From positions 1 through 39,501 of the forward strand of contig NZ_JAJJND010000014.1 in the NCBI RefSeq assembly GCF_029759835.1: 39,501 bases of DNA. Direction: 5' to 3'. How positions within the stretch are numbered: the stretch's first letter is position 1; the number at the start of each line of letters is the position of its first letter. A model generated the notes under the pieces. It made no database searches and was not told the DNA's origin. It was given only the letters and a program-made list of their open reading frames with translations. This stretch comes from Acetobacter sp. AN02. GTDB lineage: Bacteria; Pseudomonadota; Alphaproteobacteria; Acetobacterales; Acetobacteraceae. Both the position numbers and the translations under genes were made by a program. Positions 1 to 6,821 of this stretch are shown in pieces.

Positions 1-83
1 AAACAGTCTGCACAGGAAGCCGGAAAGTACAACACTCACGGCACACGCGCAGCCCTTAACTGACGACACGCCGTAGGCAAGGA

Positions 84-869
84 TCAGATATACCGATCAG
101 AAATAATGCCTGCTTTCTTCTGCGCAGGCAGAATACGCATCAGCCTTCCGTCTTTCCGGAAAAACACGTGCCAGGCCGCGCCGCCGATATGCAGAGCCAG
201 CAGCAGATACAGCATCCACTGAGCCGTCGAATGCACTTGCCTCGCCATATCTCCCAGTGCATCACTGCCTGAAAAAGAGGGCAGGGGAATCACGTCAAAC
301 AGACGCAGCGACCTCCCGTTGGCCGCAAGAACATAGCCGCTCAGCGGCATCACCAGCAGCACGACGTAAAGCAGCAGATGCACAAACCCCGAAATCGCCG
401 GAAAAAAAACCGGTCCGTCCTTTGCAGAGGGCCGGGGTGAGGAAAACCGCACGCCGATCCGGACAAAGGTAAACGCCAGAACCAGCAGCCCGAATGATTT
501 GTGAAACATCATCAGGGTGCGGTGCGATGTGAAGCCGCCGGGATTCGCATCAGGCATCGTCGCCCCGACCCAGCCGAGGATGATCACCGCAATCACTAAA
601 GGCGCACTCAGCCAGTGCAGGGTAATCAGACCGGAAGAAAAACGCGTCACACCCGTTTCCGCTCCGGAAACACGGGCGAATCTCGGACGCCCGTCCACCT
701 CCTCAACCCACATCGACAGCGGACGCGCCCAGAGCGTTCCCTTTTCCTCACTGCGATAGGTAACGAGAGGCTCCTCCGTCTCGCTGTGCCGGACAACGGA
801 AATCAGCGTGTAGAAACCACCTTTATAATGCCGGTACAGACCCGGCGACGGCAGAGATGAATCAGTCAT
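84..869 (-). CDS. DUF1653-cytochrome b561 fusion protein
   Basis: The protein has 261 residues. Residues about 10-68 match the DUF1653 pattern (GLYRHYKGG, RHSETEEPLV, LWARPLSMW). Residues about 75-250 form a four-helix cytochrome b561 (CybB-type) membrane domain. Candidate haem-ligand histidines are H85 (LHW), H123 (HKS), H213 (VHS) and H227 (ALH). The family passes electrons between the quinol pool and periplasmic partners through two b haems. CybB proteins are usually about 180 residues, so the extra length is the DUF1653 part, which lies before the first helix and is probably cytoplasmic. Its function is unknown. The start codon lies in a tight divergent arrangement with the next gene. The domain calls are firm; the reason for the fusion is not known. 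Confidence 0.88.
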   Translation of the reverse strand: MTDSSLPSPGLYRHYKGGFYTLISVVRHSETEEPLVTYRSEEKGTLWARPLSMWVEEVDGRPRFARVSGAETGVTRFSSGLITLHWLSAPLVIAVIILGWVGATMPDANPGGFTSHRTLMMFHKSFGLLVLAFTFVRIGVRFSSPRPSAKDGPVFFPAISGFVHLLLYVVLLVMPLSGYVLAANGRSLRLFDVIPLPSFSGSDALGDMARQVHSTAQWMLYLLLALHIGGAAWHVFFRKDGRLMRILPAQKKAGIISDRYI

Positions 870-931
870 ATTTCGCTCCGGGCCATTCTCCGCCTATGAT
901 GCATCACATAACCAGTTCTGTGCAGCGGAGT

Positions 932-1555
932 ATGACGCGCGTGCGCTCTTTTTTTAAAAATTCAGCCTGGAAGAAAACCGGCGCGGCCGCGCTGGCAGCC
1001 GGCCTCATAGTCACGCTGTCCTCACCGGACGCCCTGGCAACGGTGAAGAAACACAGCAGTAAACACTCGTCGCACCACAAGGTGCACCCGAAGGTCGCCT
1101 CCGCGGCAAAGCCCGTGGTGCTCACACAGCGGCCGGGAACGGAACTGGACAAGGTCGCACGCAAGCTCAGCGCCGACGATATCGCAACCTCACGCCGCCA
1201 TCACGACGAACCGCTCGTCCTGATCGGCTCCGCGCAGATATCGGCAAAAGCGGGTGAGACCGGCCTCTTCGTGCAGCTCCAGTCCGCCTCGCTGTGCGGC
1301 TCGGCAGGCTGCTCGACGGATGTCTATCTCAACCAGAACGGAGACTGGCTGAAAGTCCTCGATTCCGTCAGCGGAGAGATCGCCATCCTCCCGACCGTGC
1401 ATAACGGCATGCACGATATCATGGTCGACGGCTCGGACCGCTGGCGCTGGAGCGGCGGAACATACCAGGACACGATCACCGCACCGTCTGCCGGGAATCT
1501 GAAAAAACAGATCCGCAGCTTCCAGAAAAAAAACCACGTCAAGGATCCGGGCTGA
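932..1555 (+). CDS. Secreted protein of unknown function, SH3-like region
   Basis: The frame is open from ATG 857, but starts at 857 or 896 would place about 12-25 residues ahead of an obvious signal peptide. ATG 932 begins it directly: basic MTRVRSFFKNSAWKK, a hydrophobic AALAAGLIVTL core and an ALA cleavage site. No start has a good Shine-Dalgarno sequence, so the choice rests on the signal peptide. The mature protein opens with a Lys/His/Ser-rich stretch. It then has a compact domain with a CGSAGCS cysteine pair and a VYLNQNGDWLKVLD segment that resembles the SH3-like repeats of cell-wall proteins. I do not recognise a named family. The gene ends 3 bp before the M3 peptidase, so the two are probably co-transcribed. 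Confidence 0.7.
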   Translation: MTRVRSFFKNSAWKKTGAAALAAGLIVTLSSPDALATVKKHSSKHSSHHKVHPKVASAAKPVVLTQRPGTELDKVARKLSADDIATSRRHHDEPLVLIGSAQISAKAGETGLFVQLQSASLCGSAGCSTDVYLNQNGDWLKVLDSVSGEIAILPTVHNGMHDIMVDGSDRWRWSGGTYQDTITAPSAGNLKKQIRSFQKKNHVKDPG

Positions 1556-1558
1556 CCC

Positions 1559-3232
1559 ATGACCCCGTCTTTCTCCTCGCTGTCCTTCCCCCGGCCTGAT
1601 GAGGCCGGAATGACCGCCGCCTTCGCAGCCGTGGACGCCCTGCTCGATGCCGGCAACCGCAAGGACGCCCTGAACCGCTTCGACCAGGTCCGGCGGGAGA
1701 TCGACAGCTGGGCCTCGCTGGCCCATCTCCGCTTCTCGCAGGATACAGGTTCCGCACAGGCCATCGCAGACCGGGACTACGCAGACCAGATCGCCCCCAA
1801 GGCCACGGCACATGAAGTCCGGATCAAGAAGCGCTTCCTGGCTGACCCGGACCGCGCCGGACTGACCGCACTCACCGGCGCGCACATGCTCCGCCTGTGG
1901 GAATGCGATATCGCCACCTTCGACGAACGCATCGAGGAGATGCTCGTCGAGGAATCGCGCCTTGCCGCGGAATACACCTCGCTCCTTGCCTCAGCCCGGA
2001 TCACGGTCCAGGGCGAGACAGTCAATCTCTCCGGCCTCGCCCCCTGGCAGGAAAACCCGGACAGAGCCATCCGTCACGAAGCCGAACAGGGCCGCTGGGT
2101 CTTTTTCGAGAAGAACGGAGACGCACTGGACCGCATCTATGACCGGCTGGTCCGCCTCCGCCACGAGATGGCCCGCACCCTCGGGCACGAAACCTACACC
2201 CCGCTGGGATATCAGCGGATGCGCCGCGTGGATTACGGTCCCGAAGACGTGGCCCGCTTCCGGGACCAGGTGGCGGAACACGTCACGCCGCTCGTCGCAG
2301 CTCTGCTCCGGGACAGACAGAAGGACATGGGCTGGGACACGGTCCGGAGCTGGGATGAAGGCTTCATCGACCCGCTCGGCAACCCGAAACCGGCAGGTGA
2401 TCACGACCTGCTCGTCAGCCGCGCGCAGGATATGTTCGACCGCATGGGCGGCGGCCTCCCGGCGTTCTACCGCATGATGAACGAGGGCGGCTATCTTGAT
2501 CTGAAAAACCGGGAAAGCAAGGCCGGAGGCGGCTTCTGCACCGCATTCCCCGCCGTCGGTGTCCCCTTCATCTTCGCAAATTTCAACGGCACGGCCCACG
2601 ACATCAACGTGTTCACACACGAGATGGGCCACGCCTGGCAGAACTGGGAAAGCCGCAATCTCCCGGGCATCGACCTGCTGTGGCCGACAATGGAAGCCGC
2701 GGAAATCAACTCGATGGGGCTGGAATTCCTGACTTGGCCCTATATCGACCTCCTGGTCGAGGACGGCGCGGCAGACCGCTTCCGCCGGATGCATCTGATC
2801 CAGTCGCTCTCATTCCTGCCATACGGCGTCTGCGTGGATCACTTCCAGCACGAAATCTACGCAAACCCCGACATGACACCGGCCGAACGCCACGCAACCT
2901 GGAAACGCCTCGAAAAGCACTACCTCCCGTGGCGGGACTACGGAGACCTCGCATATCCCGCAAAAGGCGGACGCTGGCAGGCACAGGGCCATATCTTCAG
3001 CTCGCCCTTCTATTACATCGACTACACGCTCGCCCTGGCCTGCGCCATGCAGCTCTGGCTCCGCTCCGGAAAGGATGAGGCCGGAACGATCAGGGATTAC
3101 GACAGACTCTGCGCCCTCGGCGGATCAGCGCCCTTTACGGAACTCGTCCGGGAAGGGAACCTGAAATCCCCCTTCGGCCCCGGAGCCCTCAGGGATGTCG
3201 TGCGCGAGGCCGCGGAAGTCCTCAGAACATAA
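1559..3232 (+). CDS. M3 family oligoendopeptidase
   Basis: This 557-residue protein is a zinc oligopeptidase of the M3 family, the PepF-like branch that is not PepF itself (the TIGR02289 type). The zinc motif is H354-E355-M-G-H358 in the context FTHEMGHAWQ. The third ligand is probably E382 in AAEINSMGLE, which has the E-x-x-S spacing of the family. There is no signal peptide, so it should act in the cytoplasm on short peptides. The length is normal for the family. The start lies 3 bp after the preceding stop codon, which suggests translational coupling. A GC-rich hairpin follows the stop codon. Confidence 0.92.
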   Translation: MTPSFSSLSFPRPDEAGMTAAFAAVDALLDAGNRKDALNRFDQVRREIDSWASLAHLRFSQDTGSAQAIADRDYADQIAPKATAHEVRIKKRFLADPDRAGLTALTGAHMLRLWECDIATFDERIEEMLVEESRLAAEYTSLLASARITVQGETVNLSGLAPWQENPDRAIRHEAEQGRWVFFEKNGDALDRIYDRLVRLRHEMARTLGHETYTPLGYQRMRRVDYGPEDVARFRDQVAEHVTPLVAALLRDRQKDMGWDTVRSWDEGFIDPLGNPKPAGDHDLLVSRAQDMFDRMGGGLPAFYRMMNEGGYLDLKNRESKAGGGFCTAFPAVGVPFIFANFNGTAHDINVFTHEMGHAWQNWESRNLPGIDLLWPTMEAAEINSMGLEFLTWPYIDLLVEDGAADRFRRMHLIQSLSFLPYGVCVDHFQHEIYANPDMTPAERHATWKRLEKHYLPWRDYGDLAYPAKGGRWQAQGHIFSSPFYYIDYTLALACAMQLWLRSGKDEAGTIRDYDRLCALGGSAPFTELVREGNLKSPFGPGALRDVVREAAEVLRT

Positions 3233-3268
3233 AAGCAGAAAACCTGCCGCACTCCGCAGTGCGGCAGG
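3230..3268 (-). terminator. Rho-independent terminator of the FNT channel gene
   Basis: A perfect 11-bp inverted repeat (3243-3253 with 3258-3268, loop CCGC) lies between two convergent genes. Read on the minus strand it is followed by a T-rich tract (TTTTCTGCTTTTA), so it terminates the minus-strand channel gene. On the plus strand no T run follows, so it would be a weaker stop for the peptidase. Confidence 0.8.
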
Positions 3269-3285
3269 CCCCTCAGTCCGGCTTC

Positions 3286-4146
3286 CTACCGGCCCCGACG
3301 CCACCGGCGCTGACGCAGAATCAACTGCCCGGCCACCTGCGCGTGATTCAGAATCGCCACCAGCGCAATACCACCAATGCAATTACCCAGAAGCGTCGGC
3401 GCAAAGAACCGCGTCAGGTAATCCATCATGGACGCATGACCGGTAAACACCAGATAAGCCGCCTCAGCCGACCCGGCGATCGCATGCGGCAACTGACACA
3501 TCGCAACCACACTCGTCAGAATGATGATCACCGCCGCCCGCGCCGTGTGCGCCGCAGGCAGCATCCACACCATCAGGGCAATCAGCCAGCCGGCAAACGC
3601 CGCCTGCTCACAGGTCGCGAAAAACGGCTGCGAGATCACATGAGACGCCAGCTTGACCATCGCTTCCCGCAAAGCCTCATCCCCCGGCGTGCCGATCGCC
3701 AGAAGAGCCGCCAGAAGAAACGTCCCCAGAATATTAGCCGCAAGAACCACGGACCACACCCGCGCCGTATCCGCCAGACGGCTACGGCCGCCAGGCGTCA
3801 GAACAGGAATCAGAGCCGTCAGCGTGGTCTCCGTAAACAGCTGCTGCTGCCCCAGAACCACAATCAGAAACCCGATGCTGTAGCCCGGAGCCGCCAGAAG
3901 ACGCGCCCAGGGCGCATCAGGCAGCCCCGCGGAAATGGACGACTCCGTCAGAAACGAAAACCCGATCGACAGACCCGCAGCAAGCCCGGACCACGCCAGA
4001 CTTCCCGTCGGACGCTTCAGCTCCTCCAGCCCCTGCTCCCGGACAATCTCATAAATAACCAGTGGTCCCGGAGCCGCACGCTCCTCAGCCTGCCGCTGCT
4101 CCCCCTCATCAAGAAAAAGAGACTCGGACCCCGCCGCATCAGTCAT
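3286..4146 (-). CDS. Formate/nitrite transporter (FNT) family channel
   Basis: The 286-residue protein belongs to the FNT family, in the YfdC-like branch with an N-terminal extension. About 48 hydrophilic residues are followed by six hydrophobic segments. Family signatures include GQQQLFTETT (100-109), the FATCEQAAFAGWLIALMVWM segment (176-195), and H221 in LPHAIAG at the place of the channel histidine of FocA. FNT proteins form pentameric inner-membrane channels for formate, nitrite, hydrosulphide or related small anions; the substrate cannot be read from the sequence. A good AGGAG lies 7 bases ahead of the start on the minus strand. A perfect 12-bp palindrome, CTGTCATGACAG (4156-4167), abuts it and could be an operator. 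Confidence 0.88.
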   Translation of the reverse strand: MTDAAGSESLFLDEGEQRQAEERAAPGPLVIYEIVREQGLEELKRPTGSLAWSGLAAGLSIGFSFLTESSISAGLPDAPWARLLAAPGYSIGFLIVVLGQQQLFTETTLTALIPVLTPGGRSRLADTARVWSVVLAANILGTFLLAALLAIGTPGDEALREAMVKLASHVISQPFFATCEQAAFAGWLIALMVWMLPAAHTARAAVIIILTSVVAMCQLPHAIAGSAEAAYLVFTGHASMMDYLTRFFAPTLLGNCIGGIALVAILNHAQVAGQLILRQRRWRRGR

Positions 4147-4314
4147 AGAAAACTCCTGTCATGACAGCCCGCAGCACGGAAAATCACCCGGAAAGGTCCG
4201 CACGCAGCCGGTGTAATAATCCGGAAAGAGGCAGGAAAGTTTCCTCAGGCCGTATCACAGGATGAGACTTCCGGGACTCCGGTAGATCGGGGGAGGAAAG
4301 CGGAAGGTCTGCTC

Positions 4315-4363
4315 TTGAAAATATTATAGAAAAACAGACTTTATAATCGAGATTATCAAGGAG
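4315..4363 (+). promoter_or_regulatory. Probable promoter and strong RBS of the AT-rich gene
   Basis: A perfect TATAAT (4342-4347) lies 24 bp ahead of the start codon. The nearest -35-like element is TTGAAA (4315-4320), but the 21-bp spacing is longer than ideal. AAGGAG (4358-4363) sits 8 bases before ATG 4372, the clearest Shine-Dalgarno sequence in this part of the window. The composition turns AT-rich here compared with the flanks. The rest of 4147-4371 shows no gene. Confidence 0.5.
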
Positions 4364-4371
4364 TAAATTTC

Positions 4372-5241
4372 ATGACAATGGAGACTGACCCGGCAGATTT
4401 AGAATTTCAGCGGGCGCTATATAATAATATGCGCCCTATTTTTGGAGATCAAATATCCGACGCGAGTATTGAAATATATGATACTGCAGGTTTTGAAATA
4501 TCCGAAGAAGGGGCCCGCCCTTTTGTAGATTTCGTTAGATGGATAAATACGCGACCTCAATTTATATCCGAATGGCGTTCAGAAACAAAAACAGAACAAA
4601 CACTCTATCCGAGATTTATGACAGTTACTCATGGAGTACGTTCGGCATATTCAGCTGTATGCTATCACTTGATGAGAATTAAAGAAATCGAGGCATCCGT
4701 CGATACCATTTTATCAAAATATGATTTTTCGAGTCAATTTAATCCAAATCAAATCGCTGCTTTTGGAAATATGCGGCAGCTTGATTTTGAATATCACGCG
4801 TTTGTAATAGCATACCGTCGTTGTTTGGATTATCTATCTTGGGGATTTTCAACTTATTTCAAACAATCGCAAAATTCTTATAAAAAATTCAAAAAAACTT
4901 TAGAAAGAGCCCAGCCACGTTCTGTTGCTGAAGCCCTCATGGCCGTCTACGAGAAGCACATAGAAAAATTCTCATTTGTCATTGGAACAGAACGGGGACA
5001 GTCTCTCAGAGATCGCATTGGTCATTCGGAGTTTGTGCCAGCTGCTACGATAAACGTAGGATCAAATGGACACAGGTTCGTCGGCGGAGGAGAAAATCTT
5101 CGGATATCTGATCCTAATGACGACCGTAAATTTTCAGTAATACTTGATGGAAAAGCGCATGATTTGCATAAGTGCATTTCAGATTTTCTATATCAGTTCA
5201 AAGATTCGGTAATTTCATTTGAGAATACTCATACTCGATGA
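4372..5241 (+). CDS. Foreign-looking hypothetical protein with HEPN-like motif
   Basis: This 289-residue protein is not one I recognise. Its codons are strikingly AT-rich (many Ile ATA, Asn AAT, Lys AAA) beside GC-rich neighbours, which points to recent horizontal transfer. It looks soluble and largely helical, with no signal peptide or membrane segment. Residues 211-220 read SLRDRIGHSE, in which R213-D214 and H218 fit the R-x4-6-H motif of HEPN proteins, a helical fold that includes many toxin and anti-phage RNases. The tail (about 223-289) looks more beta-rich. A stand-alone gene with its own promoter and strong RBS, flanked by AT-rich DNA, would suit a defence or toxin-type cargo gene. That is inference from one short motif and the context. 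Confidence 0.7.
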   Translation: MTMETDPADLEFQRALYNNMRPIFGDQISDASIEIYDTAGFEISEEGARPFVDFVRWINTRPQFISEWRSETKTEQTLYPRFMTVTHGVRSAYSAVCYHLMRIKEIEASVDTILSKYDFSSQFNPNQIAAFGNMRQLDFEYHAFVIAYRRCLDYLSWGFSTYFKQSQNSYKKFKKTLERAQPRSVAEALMAVYEKHIEKFSFVIGTERGQSLRDRIGHSEFVPAATINVGSNGHRFVGGGENLRISDPNDDRKFSVILDGKAHDLHKCISDFLYQFKDSVISFENTHTR

Positions 5242-5251
5242 AAATTTAACG

Positions 5252-5273
5252 GAATATTATCTACACAATATTC
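5252..5273 (+). terminator. Possible terminator hairpin after the AT-rich gene
   Basis: GAATATT (5252-5258) and AATATTC (5267-5273) pair perfectly around an 8-base loop, 11 bp after the stop codon, and are followed by TTATTATAA. The stem is AT-only and weak, so termination is possible but not certain. Confidence 0.3.
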
Positions 5274-5544
5274 TTATTATAACATAGACAATCGTATTTT
5301 TTACATAAATATAGAAAAATCATGGAATATTCTATAATATATATGCACATGTAATTTAAAAAATATTAAAATATAGTGATTGTGACACTACATTGATGCC
5401 AGTTGGTTAATATCCTCTACTCGAAATCTGATTGGCCATGCCATATGTCCTATATGAAGGCGCAAGCAGTCGCGCTCACAACCAACAATCTTCCATATCC
5501 ACTGCCACACCCGCACGAACTGCCAGCAGCACCAAAGCCACCCG

Positions 5545-5577
5545 TTGCACGCCATAAAAAAAGAACATAATATGAAC
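5545..5577 (+). promoter_or_regulatory. SOS promoter with LexA box
   Basis: GAAC-ATAATAT-GAAC (5563-5577) is a direct repeat with a 7-base spacer. It is the reverse complement of GTTC-N7-GTTC, the LexA operator of Alphaproteobacteria. It covers a possible -10 TAATAT (5568-5573), which lies 17 bp after a -35-like TTGCAC (5545-5550). A start of transcription 7 bases after the -10 would fall on or next to A of ATG 5580, so the message may be leaderless; no Shine-Dalgarno sequence is visible. LexA bound here would block RNA polymerase. The box is read directly. The promoter assignment and SOS control are inferred. Confidence 0.75.
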
Positions 5578-5579
5578 AA

Positions 5580-6821
5580 ATGTCATCCCTCAGTATCACC
5601 GAACGCTTGGAGATTCTGGCAGACGCCGCAAAATACGACGCCTCCTGCGCATCCTCAGGCACGGACAAAAGACACAGCCGCGACGGCAAAGGCATAGGCT
5701 CGACCCAGGGCTCAGGCATCTGCCACGCCTATGCCCCGGACGGCCGCTGCATCTCGCTGCTGAAAATCCTGCTGACAAACCACTGCATCTTCGACTGCCA
5801 TTACTGCGTAAATCGCAAAAGCTCCAACGTCAGACGCGCAAAATTTACACCCGAAGAGGTCGTGGATCTGACGCTGAGCTTCTACAGACGCAACTACATC
5901 GAAGGGCTATTCCTCTCTTCCGGAATCATAAAATCCTCAGACCACACAATGGAGCAGATGACGGAAGTCGCCCGCTCCCTGCGCGAGGATCACGGCTTCC
6001 GCGGCTATATCCACCTCAAGACCATCCCGGAGGCAGATCAGGACCTGATCGCCCGCGCAGGCCGCTGGGCAGACCGCGTTTCCATCAACGTCGAACTGCC
6101 CACGGAAAAAGGTCTGGCCGAACTGGCGCCCGACAAGAACGGCACCCGGATCGAAAACGCCATCGCCCATATCGGAAACGTCATAACAGAAGCAAAAGAT
6201 GCACGAAAACGCTTCAGACACGCCCCACGCTTCGCCCCGGGCGGACAGTCAACCCAGATGATCGTCGGAGCAGACGCGGCAAATGACAGCCAGATCATCG
6301 GCAGGGCAGGGCTACTGTACAGCCGCTACAGCCTCCGCCGCGTCTATTATTCCGCCTTCAGCCCCATATCCGAGGCCAGCGCGGTCCTCCCCCTGAAACG
6401 CCCGCCGCTCATCCGCGAACACAGGCTTTATCAGTCAGACTGGCTCGTCCGCTTCTACGGCTTTTCCGTCACAGACGTGCAGAACGCCACAGACGCCACA
6501 GGAATGCTGCCACTCGATATCGACCCCAAACTGGCCTGGGCCCTGCGCTACAGAGACAGCTTCCCCGTCGATATCAACGCGGCCCCGAAAGACATGCTGC
6601 TCCGCGTCCCCGGGCTCGGAACAAAAGCCGTCGGAGCCATCCTGCAGGCCAGACGCCACCACCGCCTCCGCCTTGACGATCTGAGCCGTCTCACACGTTC
6701 GATCGCAAAAATCCGCCCGTTCGTCATAACTGCAAACTGGAAACCAACCCTCCTGACAGACAGGATCGACCTGAAAAAACGCCTCACACCCCAGTCGGTC
6801 CAGACGGAACTGTTCACATGA
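5580..6821 (+). CDS. UDG-linked radical SAM protein, putative DNA repair/modification
   Basis: The 413-residue protein belongs to the radical SAM family that comparative genomics links to a UDG-like partner (the TIGR03916 type). The cluster motif is C69-IFD-C73-HY-C76. Family blocks include the N-terminal ILADAAKYDASCASSG, GICHAYAPDGRCISLLK, YIEGLFLSSG and GYIHLKTIP. Residues about 335-370 form a helix-hairpin-helix (LLRVPGLGTKAVGAIL), a non-specific DNA-binding element. The last residues, Q408-T-E-L-F412, resemble the QxxLF peptide by which repair proteins bind the sliding clamp DnaN. The family is expected to do radical chemistry on DNA or a DNA-linked substrate; the reaction is not known to me. 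The start fits the family N-terminus. The stop overlaps the next start by 4 bp (ATGA), so the two proteins should be made together. Confidence 0.9.
   Translation: MSSLSITERLEILADAAKYDASCASSGTDKRHSRDGKGIGSTQGSGICHAYAPDGRCISLLKILLTNHCIFDCHYCVNRKSSNVRRAKFTPEEVVDLTLSFYRRNYIEGLFLSSGIIKSSDHTMEQMTEVARSLREDHGFRGYIHLKTIPEADQDLIARAGRWADRVSINVELPTEKGLAELAPDKNGTRIENAIAHIGNVITEAKDARKRFRHAPRFAPGGQSTQMIVGADAANDSQIIGRAGLLYSRYSLRRVYYSAFSPISEASAVLPLKRPPLIREHRLYQSDWLVRFYGFSVTDVQNATDATGMLPLDIDPKLAWALRYRDSFPVDINAAPKDMLLRVPGLGTKAVGAILQARRHHRLRLDDLSRLTRSIAKIRPFVITANWKPTLLTDRIDLKKRLTPQSVQTELFT

Larger units (their letters stand above)
5242..5579. other. AT-rich intergenic region, 338 bp
   Basis: The first part (5242 to about 5390) is very AT-rich and has no coding frame. 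It contains a small hairpin at 5252-5273 and a second GAATATTC palindrome at 5325-5332. From about 5397 the composition returns toward the host average. A plus-strand frame stays open from 5397 to TAA 5568-5570. From ATG 5445 it could encode a proline-rich 41-residue peptide ending in RHKKRT. It has no recognisable domain and may be the 3' remnant of a displaced gene. The last 35 bp hold the promoter and LexA box of the next gene. No tRNA or repeat end was seen. Confidence 0.55.

Noticed and set aside
1-63. Open plus-strand frame of 20 codons at the window edge ending at TGA 61-63
   Set aside because: It could be the 3' end of a gene starting outside the window, but 20 codons without a recognisable motif is not enough to call.
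3259-4164. Long plus-strand frame (about 300 codons) opposite the FNT channel gene
   Set aside because: The product is Arg/Gln/His-rich low-complexity sequence, typical of an antisense shadow; the minus-strand frame encodes a clear FNT protein.
5388-5579. Minus-strand frame of 63 codons rich in Trp and Cys
   Set aside because: No RBS or family match, and it overlaps the promoter and LexA box of the radical SAM gene.
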